A DNA stretch of 64,000 bases, from positions 682,001 to 746,000 of the forward strand of contig JAVKCG010000004.1 of NCBI GenBank assembly GCA_040222875.1, read 5' to 3'. The notes beneath the pieces were generated by a model. That model saw nothing but the letters and a program-made list of their open reading frames with translations, did not search any database and was not told the origin of the DNA. Below are positions 8,036 through 16,780 of this stretch, piece after piece; position 1 is the first letter of the stretch, and each line of letters starts with the position of its first letter. Origin of the DNA: JAJCYL01 sp040222875. Lineage in GTDB: Bacteria; Bacteroidota; Bacteroidia; Cytophagales; Cyclobacteriaceae. The position numbers and the translations under genes were made by a program.

Positions 8036-9068
8036 GCTCTTGAGTGTTTACAAAAACCGATAACGTGTCGTGGTTTATCTTGGTTTGGCTAATCAATTTA
8101 CCTCCAATTTTTGGGGCAGCTATGCCCTCAGTGAATCTTTTCTCACCAGTAAAAACCCTGGCTTCATCCCAAAGCCCTTTATCAATGAAAGCGTTCAAAG
8201 TAGCCGCTCCTCCTTCAATTATCACAGATTGGATATTCCTACTATTTAAATCAGAGAGCAACTCTTTAAGGAATGAGTTTGAATCCAACTGGATATATTG
8301 TGCCTCCGCCACCTTTTCAGATCGGATGAGATTATAGCAAAGCGTCGGGTACTTATCTGCAAACAAATTTAGATCAGGACTTAGTTTGAGGTGGCGATCA
8401 ATTACGACTCGTATCGGGTTCTTTTTGCCAGGCCAATCCCTGACCGTGAGTTTTGGATTGTCAAAATGAGCGGTAATTCGTCCCACCAAAATGGCATCTT
8501 CTTCTACCCTCCATTTATGCACCAGCTTTCTCGACTGCTCATTGCTGATCCATTTTGAGTTAAAATTCTTTTCTGCCACAAAGCCATCTTTAGTTTCAGC
8601 CCACTTCAAAATGATGTAAGGCCTCTGCAGCTCCATTGAAGTAAAAAACCTTCGATTGAGCCAGGCTCCCTCCTCTTTCATTACAGCTCTTGTCACTGAA
8701 ATGCCTGCATCACGAAGCTTTTTAATTCCACCACCATTCACTAAAGGATTTGGGTCATCATTACAAATGACCACTTCTTTTACACCTTTTTGAACAAGTA
8801 AGTCAGCACACGGCGGAGTTTTACCAAAGTGAGCGCATGGTTCAAGGCTCACATAGACTTTGCTACCTCGGATTTGAGCCTGATCTAAAACAGAATTTAC
8901 GGCATTTACCTCAGCATGGGGGCCTCCAAAATTTTGATGATATCCCTCCCCAATAATCTGGTTGTTTTTAACAATCACACAGCCCACCATTGGATTAGGA
9001 CTTACAGAGCCAGCACCTAATTCCGCAAGCTCCAAAGCCCGCAACATAAATCGATTTTGATCAGACAT
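8028..9068 (-). CDS. ribD: Bifunctional riboflavin biosynthesis deaminase/reductase RibD
   Basis: A 346-residue enzyme catalysing two steps of riboflavin synthesis: deamination of the diaminopyrimidine and reduction of the ribosyl group. The N-terminal deaminase has zinc-site residues H51, E53 (HAEVNA), C78 and C87 (SLEPCAHFGKTPPC). The reductase half begins around RPYIILKWAETKDGF and includes KWISNEQSR, VGRITAHFDNP and VIIEGGAATLNAF. It is divergent from prmC and overlaps the downstream msrC-like gene. Confidence 0.95.
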   Translation of the reverse strand: MSDQNRFMLRALELAELGAGSVSPNPMVGCVIVKNNQIIGEGYHQNFGGPHAEVNAVNSVLDQAQIRGSKVYVSLEPCAHFGKTPPCADLLVQKGVKEVVICNDDPNPLVNGGGIKKLRDAGISVTRAVMKEEGAWLNRRFFTSMELQRPYIILKWAETKDGFVAEKNFNSKWISNEQSRKLVHKWRVEEDAILVGRITAHFDNPKLTVRDWPGKKNPIRVVIDRHLKLSPDLNLFADKYPTLCYNLIRSEKVAEAQYIQLDSNSFLKELLSDLNSRNIQSVIIEGGAATLNAFIDKGLWDEARVFTGEKRFTEGIAAPKIGGKLISQTKINHDTLSVFVNTQEHG

Positions 9069-9075
9069 CGAATTC

Positions 9076-9083
9076 CAAAATTA
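9076..9083 (-). promoter_or_regulatory. Bacteroidota -7 box upstream of ribD
   Basis: On the minus strand the octamer TAATTTTG matches TAnnTTTG exactly. It lies only 7 nt before the ribD ATG, so transcription would begin at or next to the start codon. No TTG was found at the usual -33 spacing, so the call rests on the -7 box and its position. Confidence 0.5.
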
Positions 9084-9154
9084 GCCATCAACCACACTAA
9101 CTTGCAGGTTGTTCAGTCAAATTATTCTGAATTATTGAGCAACATCAACAAACC

Positions 9155-9994
9155 GTGAATTATAGGACTTTAGTTAGCAAAATCTCATCTTCAATTGCAC
9201 TCATATATGAAAAAGTCGAGGCTGATCAAATAGCTAAAATGGTGCTGGAGGATTTCGGATTTGATCGCAACACGCTGCTACTCAATAAACCCATAAATTT
9301 TACTGTTGATCAAACCCAAAACCTGGATTCAATAATTTCGAAGCTTCAAAATGAAGAGCCGATTCAACACATTCTGGGGTATGCATGGTTTGTTGATAGG
9401 AAATACATCGTTAATAGGGAGGTCTTAATCCCGAGACAGGAAACGGAAGAACTTGTTCACCTCGTTGCTGATGAAAACCTTGAACCAGGATTGAAAATTT
9501 TGGACATCGGCACAGGGTCAGGATGTATTGGAATAAGCCTCGCTCTTATGATGAATGAGGCGGATGTTCATGCGTCGGATGTAAGCGAAGGTGCTCTTGG
9601 CGTTGCCAAACAAAATGCTAAAACCCATCAAGTAGATTTGAATTTCCATCAAGGCGACATTCTTAAAAATTTTCCTGAAGTAGATGAGTTGGACATCATC
9701 GTTTGCAACCCTCCCTATATCAGCGCAGCTGAAATGGTTGACATTCAAAAAAATGTGATTGATTTTGAACCTCATCTCGCTTTGTTTATCTCAGATAATT
9801 CCCCATTGATTTTCTATCATAAAGTGAGTGAGTGGGCCCAAACCAAGCTAAAAAGGGACGGGAAACTATACTTTGAAATCAATGAAGGTTATGGCCCGGA
9901 AATGGAGCAATTATTAGCAGAATATAGCTTTGAGCAAATCCGCATCATCGACGACTTAAATGGCAAAGCAAGGATAGCAACGGCTACCAAATAA
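9155..9994 (+). CDS. prmC: Release factor glutamine methyltransferase PrmC
   Basis: A 279-residue SAM-dependent enzyme that methylates the Gln of the GGQ motif in peptide-chain release factors. It has the N-terminal helical domain with EPIQHILGYAWFVDR and RQETEELVH, SAM motif I (LDIGTGSGCIGISLAL) and the catalytic NPPYIS motif, followed by the Rossmann C-terminus. The start is GTG at 9155; this gives the normal family length. It is divergent from ribD with 86 nt between the two start codons. Confidence 0.94.
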   Translation: MNYRTLVSKISSSIALIYEKVEADQIAKMVLEDFGFDRNTLLLNKPINFTVDQTQNLDSIISKLQNEEPIQHILGYAWFVDRKYIVNREVLIPRQETEELVHLVADENLEPGLKILDIGTGSGCIGISLALMMNEADVHASDVSEGALGVAKQNAKTHQVDLNFHQGDILKNFPEVDELDIIVCNPPYISAAEMVDIQKNVIDFEPHLALFISDNSPLIFYHKVSEWAQTKLKRDGKLYFEINEGYGPEMEQLLAEYSFEQIRIIDDLNGKARIATATK

Positions 9995-10047
9995 GCTGTT
10001 CTAATAGTCTTGGATCTTGATTCTAAAAATCTAATAGTCTTAATGAG

Positions 10048-11106
10048 CTACGCCCAAACCTTAGTCCCCTCTGAGCAATTCTTACATATCTCAATCTCCG
10101 ATCTCGACCTTAAGACTGCCGATCTAAATTGTTGATATTTCTTGCCTTGCCAAATCTCCTTAAATGACGATTTTTTCAAATCACCCATTGTATGGCTAGC
10201 ATCTTTGTCAAAACAGCAAGGTATTACCTGGCCATCCCATGTGATCACGCATGAATGCCACATCTTCCAACAATGATTGTCGAGGGTATTTTTTATTGAA
10301 AATGTGCCATCTGAATTTTTCCTGTACCTCGAATATTTGGGGTTATCTGGGATTAGGGGTGAGCCGTTCTCATAATCGTAAATCTGTGCAGTCTTAAATC
10401 GCACCTCATCTACGCCCAATTTCTTTGCTAACACTTCAACATCATTTAACTGATGTTCATTTGGTTTCACCACCAAATATTGAAACATCAAATGTGGTGT
10501 TTCTGATTTCAATTTCCTTTTCCAATAAACGAGATTTTCAGTTCCGTCAATCACCTTTTGCAGTAACCCACCTACCCTGTACTGCTCATATGTGTCCTGT
10601 GAGGTTCCGTCTATCGAAATAATTAAGCGATCCAGGCCAGATTCAATAGTAGCCCTGGCATTAGCATCATTTAAGTAATGGGCATTTGTAGAAGTTGATG
10701 TAAAAATCTTTTTTGATGATGCGTATTCAACAAGGTCAAAAAAGTTTTTGTGGAGATAAGGTTCACCCTGAAAATACAACAAAAGGTAAATCAAATGATC
10801 TTTCACTTGATCTATTGTTTCTCGGTAAAGTTCCAGGTCGATCATTCCAGTATTTCGGGTAAATGACCGCAACCCGCTTGGGCATTCTGGACAACGTAGG
10901 TTGCATGAAGTGGTGGGTTCAATGCTCATACTGAATGGGAGGCCGCTGGCTCTGGGTTGATGTGAAAACCGACTCCAATAGTAGCTACTCAAAACTTTCA
11001 ATGCATTTGCAGCCTTGGCCGGACCAAGTTTTGATATTAAGTTCAGATGGCTTGATATGTTTCCCACTGTTATACTAAATAACGTTAACAAATCACACAC
11101 ATACAT
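10048..11106 (-). CDS. Radical SAM/SPASM domain protein
   Basis: A 352-residue enzyme. The radical SAM cluster motif CNLRCPEC lies at about residues 68-75, after a helical N-terminal region (KAANALKVLSSYYWSR). The C-terminal SPASM-type cysteines are seen in CWKMWHSC, GQVIPCCFD and EICKNCSEG and should bind one or two auxiliary Fe-S clusters. SPASM proteins modify peptides or proteins, or act in cofactor and lipid pathways. No precursor peptide, protease or exporter is adjacent, so the substrate is open. It stands alone between prmC (convergent) and the protease gene (divergent). Confidence 0.88.
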   Translation of the reverse strand: MYVCDLLTLFSITVGNISSHLNLISKLGPAKAANALKVLSSYYWSRFSHQPRASGLPFSMSIEPTTSCNLRCPECPSGLRSFTRNTGMIDLELYRETIDQVKDHLIYLLLYFQGEPYLHKNFFDLVEYASSKKIFTSTSTNAHYLNDANARATIESGLDRLIISIDGTSQDTYEQYRVGGLLQKVIDGTENLVYWKRKLKSETPHLMFQYLVVKPNEHQLNDVEVLAKKLGVDEVRFKTAQIYDYENGSPLIPDNPKYSRYRKNSDGTFSIKNTLDNHCWKMWHSCVITWDGQVIPCCFDKDASHTMGDLKKSSFKEIWQGKKYQQFRSAVLRSRSEIEICKNCSEGTKVWA

Positions 11107-11177
11107 GACCCTAAACCAATTTTTACCGTATTTTTATCGATACCCAATGTGGACTTTTTGAATTTAATCCTTGAATT

Positions 11178-12800
11178 GTGAACAAGATCAATAATCCTAA
11201 ACACGTAGTTCGACTTCCATTTTTGCTAGCAATTGCTGTAGCCACAGGAATCCTGATTGGTGCTACAATGATTGAAAATCCTGAAAACAAAAGCCTTTTC
11301 AGTGGCATCGATAAGTTTAGGGAGATAATGAGCTATGTGGAGAGGAATTATGTGGATGATGTTGACACGGAAGAGCTTGTCGAAACAGCCATCACAAATA
11401 TGCTGGAGAAATTAGATCCACATACGGTATATATCCCAACTGAGGACAGCGAATTATCCAGATCCCAGCTTGAAGGAAATTTTGATGGAATAGGAATTGA
11501 GTTCAACATCTTTAAGGATACTATCTATGTTGTAGCTCCCTTAAGTGGAGGGCCTTCTGAGAAAGTTGGCTTGCTTTCAGGGGATAAGATTATCAATGTG
11601 GATGGGAAGACACTTGCCGGTGTCGGTGTTACCAGCCGCGATGTATTTGATAACCTCAGAGGGCCTAAAGGCACTAAAGTAATGGTTGATATTCTGCGAA
11701 GTGGAGATGATGAATTGATCCCTTTTGAAATAATCCGTGATAAAATTCCACAGTCATCAGTGGATGTTTCGTACATGATTGACAATGCGATCGGCTACAT
11801 TAAGGTGAGCCGGTTTTCAGCTACAACTTATGATGAATTCAAAAAAGCACTTGTAGGCCTTAATGAGCAAGGCATGCAAAAGCTCATACTCGACCTCACT
11901 GGCAACCCTGGAGGCTATATGGACAGGGCAGTAAATATGGCCGATGAATTCATTAACGGTCAGAAAATGATTGTTTATACCAATGGCCGTGAAACGAGGT
12001 ACAACTCAGAGCACAAAGCATATCGTGACGGTGATTTTGAAAAAGGGGCTTTAATTGTATTGATTGATCAGGGAAGTGCGTCGGCTTCAGAAATTGTTGC
12101 TGGCGCAATTCAAGACAATGACCGCGGACTTATCGTAGGTAGGCGTTCATTCGGAAAAGGGCTAGTTCAAATGCCAATCACATTGAGGGATGGTTCGGAA
12201 TTGAGGCTCACAATTTCACGTTACTATACGCCAAGTGGCAGATCGATCCAAAAATCTTATGGCGATGAAAATGATGATTATGATGAAGACATCTTTACAA
12301 GATATGAAAATGGAGAAGCTTTTTACGCCGATAGCATCAAGGTAGATGAATCGCTTAAATTTTCAACATCAAAAGGAAGAACAGTTTATGGCGGCGGTGG
12401 AATTGTGCCGGATGTTTTTGTACCACTGGACACATTAGGGAATTCCAGATACCTCACCAGGCTTTTTACCAGTAACACAATAGGTGAGTATGTGCTGAAT
12501 TATTACAATCAAAATCAGGAAAAGCTTGAAAAAACAGCCTATGAAAATTACAGGGCTAATTTTGAAGTGACTGAAATCATGCTTACAGAACTGATTGATT
12601 TGGCAGAGAGCAATAAACTGAAGTTTAACGAAGCGCAATACAGCACTTCTAAAGAATTGATAAAACTCCATTTGAAAGCTCAAATTGCAAGGCGTGTGTG
12701 GGACAATGAAGGCTTCTACCCTATTTTCAATGAAACCCACGAAATTCTACAGGCTGCTTTGAAGCAATTCGATAAAGCTGAACGTCTCGCCAAGAAGTAA
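11178..12800 (+). CDS. C-terminal processing peptidase, S41 family
   Basis: A 540-residue membrane-anchored or periplasmic serine protease. An N-terminal hydrophobic segment (about residues 12-31) acts as anchor or uncleaved signal. A PDZ domain (about 105-180) contains LSGGPSEKVGLLSGDKI. The catalytic Ser lies in DQGSASASEIVAGA (Ser 300 or 302) and the catalytic Lys is K327 in GRRSFGKGLVQ, giving the Ser-Lys dyad of CtpA/Prc. The C-terminal 100 residues are helical. The start is GTG at 11178. It is co-directional with the hybrid kinase 48 nt downstream. Confidence 0.93.
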   Translation: MNKINNPKHVVRLPFLLAIAVATGILIGATMIENPENKSLFSGIDKFREIMSYVERNYVDDVDTEELVETAITNMLEKLDPHTVYIPTEDSELSRSQLEGNFDGIGIEFNIFKDTIYVVAPLSGGPSEKVGLLSGDKIINVDGKTLAGVGVTSRDVFDNLRGPKGTKVMVDILRSGDDELIPFEIIRDKIPQSSVDVSYMIDNAIGYIKVSRFSATTYDEFKKALVGLNEQGMQKLILDLTGNPGGYMDRAVNMADEFINGQKMIVYTNGRETRYNSEHKAYRDGDFEKGALIVLIDQGSASASEIVAGAIQDNDRGLIVGRRSFGKGLVQMPITLRDGSELRLTISRYYTPSGRSIQKSYGDENDDYDEDIFTRYENGEAFYADSIKVDESLKFSTSKGRTVYGGGGIVPDVFVPLDTLGNSRYLTRLFTSNTIGEYVLNYYNQNQEKLEKTAYENYRANFEVTEIMLTELIDLAESNKLKFNEAQYSTSKELIKLHLKAQIARRVWDNEGFYPIFNETHEILQAALKQFDKAERLAKK

Positions 12801-12848
12801 TCAAATTAGCTGGCAGAATATCAGGTATTAATTGAGTATTTTCGTTGT

Positions 12849-15197
12849 ATGCGATTGCTTTCAACCGGCATTCTTTTATCGCTGGCAGTATGCACATACG
12901 CCCAACCCCAAACATCGATTGTCAAAGGTGTTATTGATCTCAGAAGCCATGATTTTTCAGGCGGATCTTCTATAAACCTTGATGGAGAGTGGGATTTTTA
13001 CTGGAATCAACTCATCACACCCGGGCATTTTCCGGAAAGCACAGAGGCGTATTTTCATTTTCCTTCTCTATGGAGGGGCACCAAAATAAATGACAGTCAA
13101 TTAAGCAATGTGGGCTATGCTACCTACCGGTTAAAGGTTTTAGTTAACCCAGCTGAGCTGCCTCCAATGGCCATTTCTTTAAATGAGGCTTACACCTCAA
13201 TTAAGGTGTTTGTGAATGGTGATGTTGTAGCCCAAAATGGTATGCCAGGCACAACCAAAGAAAGTACTGTGCCTAAATGGTTACCTAAAACAGTACCGTT
13301 AGATAACCTTACCGATACAACCACAATTGTATTGCATGTATCAAACTTCCATCATAGCAAAGGAGGGGCTATGGAGCCCCTAATATTTGGTACTTATGAA
13401 AACTTGTTGGGAAGCCGGGAGGCCGAACTCTTCTATGTTCTAACCTTAACTGGAGCCTTAATAATGGGCGGTTTGTTCTTTTTAGGATTATATCTATTCG
13501 GCAGGCATGACACATCGATTCTTTACTTTTCTCTGTTTTGCTTAACCTACAGCTACAGAATTATCGGAACGGATATTTATGCGCTCCACTCACTTTTTCC
13601 CTTACTTGATTGGTTCGTTACCATCAGGCTTGAGTACGTAACCCTTTTCCTGAGTGCCTTCTTTTTCGGTTGTTATACACTCGCTCTTTACCCTCAAGAG
13701 GCTAATAAAACATTGATAAACCTCCTCAGCGTCGTCTCGCTTGTGTGTTTGGCAATATCAGTGATATTTCCACCATCCATTTTCACACATCTGGTAGAGC
13801 CCTTCTTTTTAATTCTGCTTATTTATATAGGCTATGCAGCCTACGTTTATTCAATGGCCGTCTTTAAAAAAAGGGATGGGGCCATATATGCTTCCATCAG
13901 TACTGATATTGTTTTAGCGGTTTTTGTCTATAGGATTTTGGTCTACTTCAATATAGCAGCAGATGAGCAACTACTTACTTTTTTTGGTTATGTCGGTTTC
14001 TTCTTTTTTCAATCATTAATACTCATTTTTCGATTCTCTAACTCACTAAAAAAAGCCATTAGCAGTGCCGAAGAATCCTCACGGATTAAATCCGAATTTC
14101 TCAGCACCATGAGCCATGAAATCAGAACCCCAATGAATGCAGTTATTGGGCTGACTAATTTTATTTTAGAAGATAACCCCAAAAAGGACCACGTTGAATC
14201 ATTGAATACTTTAAAGTTCTCGGCTGAGAATTTATTGGTGATCATCAATGATATACTTGATTACAATAAGATAGATGCAGGTAAAATTATTTTCGAAAAG
14301 ATACCTGTAGATATAAGGGACTTGATGGGCAATATTGAAAATTCAATGGCGCCGAAAGCCATCCAAAAAGGGCTGACTTACAAAACACTAATTGATCCTG
14401 ATTTACCAAATTACATCTATTGTGACAGCACCAGAACAACTCAGGTGCTCCTTAATCTATTGAGTAATGCTATAAAATTTACACATTCCGGTTCAATTGG
14501 AGTTACACTTGAAATGATCCAAAAGATCAACCATCAGGTAGAAATCAGTTTTACAGTTGAAGATACAGGTATAGGTATACCTGAAAACAAGATTCAGTTG
14601 ATATTTGATCAATTTACCCAGGCTAGTTCAAGCACCACTCGGAAATTTGGTGGAACGGGGCTGGGGCTAGCAATTTGCAAAAAGCTTCTTGACCTTCAGG
14701 ATACGCAGTTGCTGGTTGATAGTACGTTTGGTAAAGGTTCCAGATTCTTTTATCGACAAACTTTTGACATCTGTAGCAAAGAGGAGTTTGACGGTAGTAT
14801 CGCCGAAGTAGAAAGAGGGCTTTTTAATCTGGAAGATCTACGGATACTCTTAGTAGAGGATAGCATGATAAACGTTATGGTGGCTATGAAATTCCTTACT
14901 AAATGGGGCATCAAAGTAGATCATGTTGAAAATGGAAAACTTGCGGTTGAAAGGCTACAAAATCATCAATATGATCTCATCTTAATGGATTTGCAAATGC
15001 CGATAATGGATGGGTATCAGGCAGTAGAGGAGATTAGAAAAATGGGGATTCAAATTCCGATTATTGCCCTTACAGCCTCAGCAATGTTGGATGTGAAGCA
15101 AAAGATCATGACTTCTGGCATGAATGGGTTTGTGATGAAGCCGTTTAGGCCGGAGGAATTGTATCAGGAAATCAGCTCAAAAGTGAGCCTTAATTAG
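12849..15197 (+). CDS. 7TM-DISM hybrid sensor histidine kinase/response regulator
   Basis: A 782-residue membrane sensor. After a signal peptide (ending about CTYAQ) comes a periplasmic jelly-roll domain of the 7TMR-DISMED type (GEWDFYWN, YATYRLKV, SLNEAYTSIKVFVNG) up to about residue 185. Seven membrane segments follow (about 190-395). Then come a HisKA domain with the phospho-acceptor in SHEIRTPMN (His near 422), an HATPase domain with NLLSNAIKFTH, DTGIGIPENK and GGTGLGLAI, and a C-terminal receiver with LILMDLQMPIMDG and a final KPF. The ligand is unknown; some DISMED domains bind carbohydrates. No DNA-binding partner is adjacent. Confidence 0.93.
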   Translation: MRLLSTGILLSLAVCTYAQPQTSIVKGVIDLRSHDFSGGSSINLDGEWDFYWNQLITPGHFPESTEAYFHFPSLWRGTKINDSQLSNVGYATYRLKVLVNPAELPPMAISLNEAYTSIKVFVNGDVVAQNGMPGTTKESTVPKWLPKTVPLDNLTDTTTIVLHVSNFHHSKGGAMEPLIFGTYENLLGSREAELFYVLTLTGALIMGGLFFLGLYLFGRHDTSILYFSLFCLTYSYRIIGTDIYALHSLFPLLDWFVTIRLEYVTLFLSAFFFGCYTLALYPQEANKTLINLLSVVSLVCLAISVIFPPSIFTHLVEPFFLILLIYIGYAAYVYSMAVFKKRDGAIYASISTDIVLAVFVYRILVYFNIAADEQLLTFFGYVGFFFFQSLILIFRFSNSLKKAISSAEESSRIKSEFLSTMSHEIRTPMNAVIGLTNFILEDNPKKDHVESLNTLKFSAENLLVIINDILDYNKIDAGKIIFEKIPVDIRDLMGNIENSMAPKAIQKGLTYKTLIDPDLPNYIYCDSTRTTQVLLNLLSNAIKFTHSGSIGVTLEMIQKINHQVEISFTVEDTGIGIPENKIQLIFDQFTQASSSTTRKFGGTGLGLAICKKLLDLQDTQLLVDSTFGKGSRFFYRQTFDICSKEEFDGSIAEVERGLFNLEDLRILLVEDSMINVMVAMKFLTKWGIKVDHVENGKLAVERLQNHQYDLILMDLQMPIMDGYQAVEEIRKMGIQIPIIALTASAMLDVKQKIMTSGMNGFVMKPFRPEELYQEISSKVSLN

Positions 15198-15468
15198 TGT
15201 TTTTGAGCAAGGCAATCAACAAATGTTATTATTATTATTTTTATTCAAATAAAAAAACCACTCTTACTGTGTAATACGATCAAATGCAGACATAACATCA
15301 AACAACATTCAAATTAACAATGTTATCATTATGCGGTATCTGGCAATTAATTGGAGCTCTAAATTAGGTTCATTTACAATACTAATGATTCATTAAAGAC
15401 CAGAACGGATTTGAATGTAAGCGACATTTAAATTCATTCCAAAGCCCAATTTAGTTCAAGCGATATAA

Positions 15469-15500
15469 AAACCAGTCCTCCCAGGCTGGTTTCGCTTTTT
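15469..15500 (+). terminator. Terminator-like hairpin downstream of the hybrid kinase
   Basis: The stem AAACCAG/CTGGTTT (15469-15475 and 15486-15492) is followed by CGCTTTTT on the plus strand. On the minus strand the same stem is followed by TTATAT, so it could work in both directions: for the kinase mRNA, 270 nt downstream of its stop codon, or as a backstop for the minus-strand RNA. Confidence 0.5.
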
Positions 15501-15531
15501 GGGCCTTCATTGAATCCAGGTTTTTATAGGC

Positions 15532-15545
15532 TGTGTTTAAACACA
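15532..15545. repeat. Perfect 14-bp palindrome TGTGTTTAAACACA
   Basis: A perfect two-fold symmetric 14-mer abutting the distal end of the minus-strand terminator. It may be an operator site or simply part of the U-tract region of the terminator. Confidence 0.6.
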
Positions 15546-15578
15546 AAAGGGGCAGGAATCTTTCGATTCCTACCCCTT
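15537..15578 (-). terminator. Strong intrinsic terminator of the predicted minus-strand RNA
   Basis: Read on the minus strand, a 12-bp stem from GGGGTAGGAATC to GATTCCTGCCCC closes a GAAA tetraloop (loop 15561-15564) and is followed by TTTTGTGTTT. One pair is U.G on the minus strand but C.A on the plus strand, so the RNA is read from the minus strand. No minus-strand protein gene precedes it until 16781, which points to a noncoding RNA. Confidence 0.75.
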
Positions 15579-15825
15579 CTCATTAAATGGAAACCGTGAT
15601 CCCCATTCAATGCCAAGCTACTGTTAAGCACTTTCAATTGACTCCGTTCGGCCAGAAACTAAACTTTAAGTCTGAAAACCCCTCCAAAGCTCTTTTTCCG
15701 AACGTATCCAGCTAAGTTTTCTTTGTTGAGATCAACCCTTTCGGATTAGCACTTTATCCCTCACTTGATAAATCAAATGTATTGCGGCGCATTGATCGGT
15801 TCAAGAAATCCCAAGCTTTGTTTCC
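15541..15825 (-). ncRNA. Predicted structured noncoding RNA, minus strand
   Basis: About 280 nt with an ordered set of complementary segments and no coding frame. Closing helix: CGGTT (15797-15801) with AACCG (15592-15596) and GCATTGA (15789-15795) with TCAATGC (15607-15613). Inside lie a hairpin at 15762-15779, a GAAA-tetraloop hairpin at 15734-15747, and a 7-bp long-range stem pairing 15698-15704 with 15645-15651. In the two internal hairpins and in the terminator, one pair is G.U only on the minus strand. The octamer AGCACTTT occurs twice (15627, 15748). I looked for hallmark sequences of RNase P RNA, tmRNA and SRP RNA and did not find them. A 6S-type RNA remains possible but is unproven. 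The 5' end is estimated. Confidence 0.55.
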
Positions 15826-15832
15826 CACAAGC

Positions 15833-15897
15833 TTTACACAGACTTCTGCCAATGTTTTACACACGTTACACCACCTTTTTACACCGCTAAATACACA
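15833..15897. repeat. Cluster of five TTTACACA-like repeats
   Basis: Close variants of TTTACAC(A/C) start at 15833, 15856, 15865, 15878 and 15890, all in the same orientation within 65 bp. They lie just upstream of the predicted minus-strand RNA and 80 bp before the lipoprotein gene at 15976. They could be binding sites for a regulator of either transcript. They also resemble degenerate DnaA boxes, but no replication gene is near. Confidence 0.5.
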
Positions 15898-15975
15898 TTT
15901 GCCCCTATTGTCAAATGGCTTACTGCCGCTGATCTTCTAATTGACCATCTTTGTTCAAAATCAGAAACGAATACT

Positions 15976-16773
15976 ATGAGAACTTTAATTGTTTTATCTC
16001 TTATCTTATTTACAATCAGCTGCGCTGAAAAAAAGAATGTCCAGGAAAAGGTTGAGAACGAAAGACCGGATGTTTACGCCAATGTCATTCCTGAGCTGAA
16101 GGCCAATCTGGAAGCCCACGGTGGGCTTGAGAAGTGGCGATCACTTGGAACATTGGAATACGACCGGCTAACATCTAGCGGCGGTGACCATCAGGTTATT
16201 GATTTGAAGTCACGAAAGGATCTGGTTAAAAATGACTCCCTATATACAATTGGCTTTGATGGAGAGAACGTCTGGATAACCCCTGACAAGGACGCTAAAA
16301 AGAATGCAAGGTTTTTCCACAATCTTTACTTTTACTTTTTTGCTTTTCCGTATGTTGTAGCTGATCCAGGCACTAACCAGGAATATCTCGGACAAATAGA
16401 ATTCAATGGGAAAACTTATGATAAGATTAAGATAACCTATGGGGAAAATGTAGGAGACAGCCCTGAGGATCAATATATTCTCTGGTGTGATGCAGAATCG
16501 AAAAAATTGGATTTTATCAACTACTCTGTTACCTACTTTGATGACTCAAATCCTGAGAAATACAATGCGTTAGTCTATGATGAATGGCAAGAAATTGACG
16601 GTCTCTTAATGCCCAAAAACTGGACGCACTATCGCTGGGAGAATGACACAATAGGCGAAATCAGGGGAAGTCAGGTTTTTGAAAACGTCAGTGTTGCCAC
16701 ATCAACACCAGACCCATCATTGTTTGAAATGCCAGAGGGAGCAATGATTGATGAAATGCCGACGGAAGAGTAG
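15976..16773 (+). CDS. Lipoprotein, DUF6503-like
   Basis: A 265-residue lipoprotein with signal MRTLIVLSLILFTISC (lipid-modified Cys 16). The mature region begins with a helix-turn pattern ELKANLEAHGGLEKWRSLGTLEYD that is common to a Bacteroidota family I recall as DUF6503. Beta-strands follow, similar to the LolA/LolB-like fold in which a half-barrel binds lipid (GFDGENVWITPD, YDKIKITYGEN, YILWCDAESKKLDFI). The family function is unknown; fold-level similarity to outer-membrane lipoprotein carriers is an inference from strand pattern only. Confidence 0.75.
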   Translation: MRTLIVLSLILFTISCAEKKNVQEKVENERPDVYANVIPELKANLEAHGGLEKWRSLGTLEYDRLTSSGGDHQVIDLKSRKDLVKNDSLYTIGFDGENVWITPDKDAKKNARFFHNLYFYFFAFPYVVADPGTNQEYLGQIEFNGKTYDKIKITYGENVGDSPEDQYILWCDAESKKLDFINYSVTYFDDSNPEKYNALVYDEWQEIDGLLMPKNWTHYRWENDTIGEIRGSQVFENVSVATSTPDPSLFEMPEGAMIDEMPTEE

Positions 16774-16780
16774 TTAAGAC

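Larger units (their letters stand above)
15198..15546. other. AT-rich intergenic stretch without a protein gene
   Basis: No credible coding frame is present on either strand. The stretch holds a T/A-rich run (15224-15257), a perfect 13-nt palindrome TAATGATTCATTA (15383-15395), a small hairpin AATGT/ACATT (15414-15428) and a terminator-like hairpin (15469-15500). It separates the hybrid kinase from the predicted minus-strand RNA. Confidence 0.6.

Noticed and set aside
15541..15825. Assignment of the minus-strand RNA to RNase P, tmRNA or SRP RNA
   Set aside because: The GAGGAAAGUCC element of RNase P, the tRNA-like ends of tmRNA and the conserved tip of SRP RNA were not found on either strand.
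15833..15897. Chromosomal replication origin
   Set aside because: The TTTACAC repeats resemble degenerate DnaA boxes, but dnaA, dnaN, gidA or other origin-linked genes are absent and there is no AT-rich unwinding region next to them.
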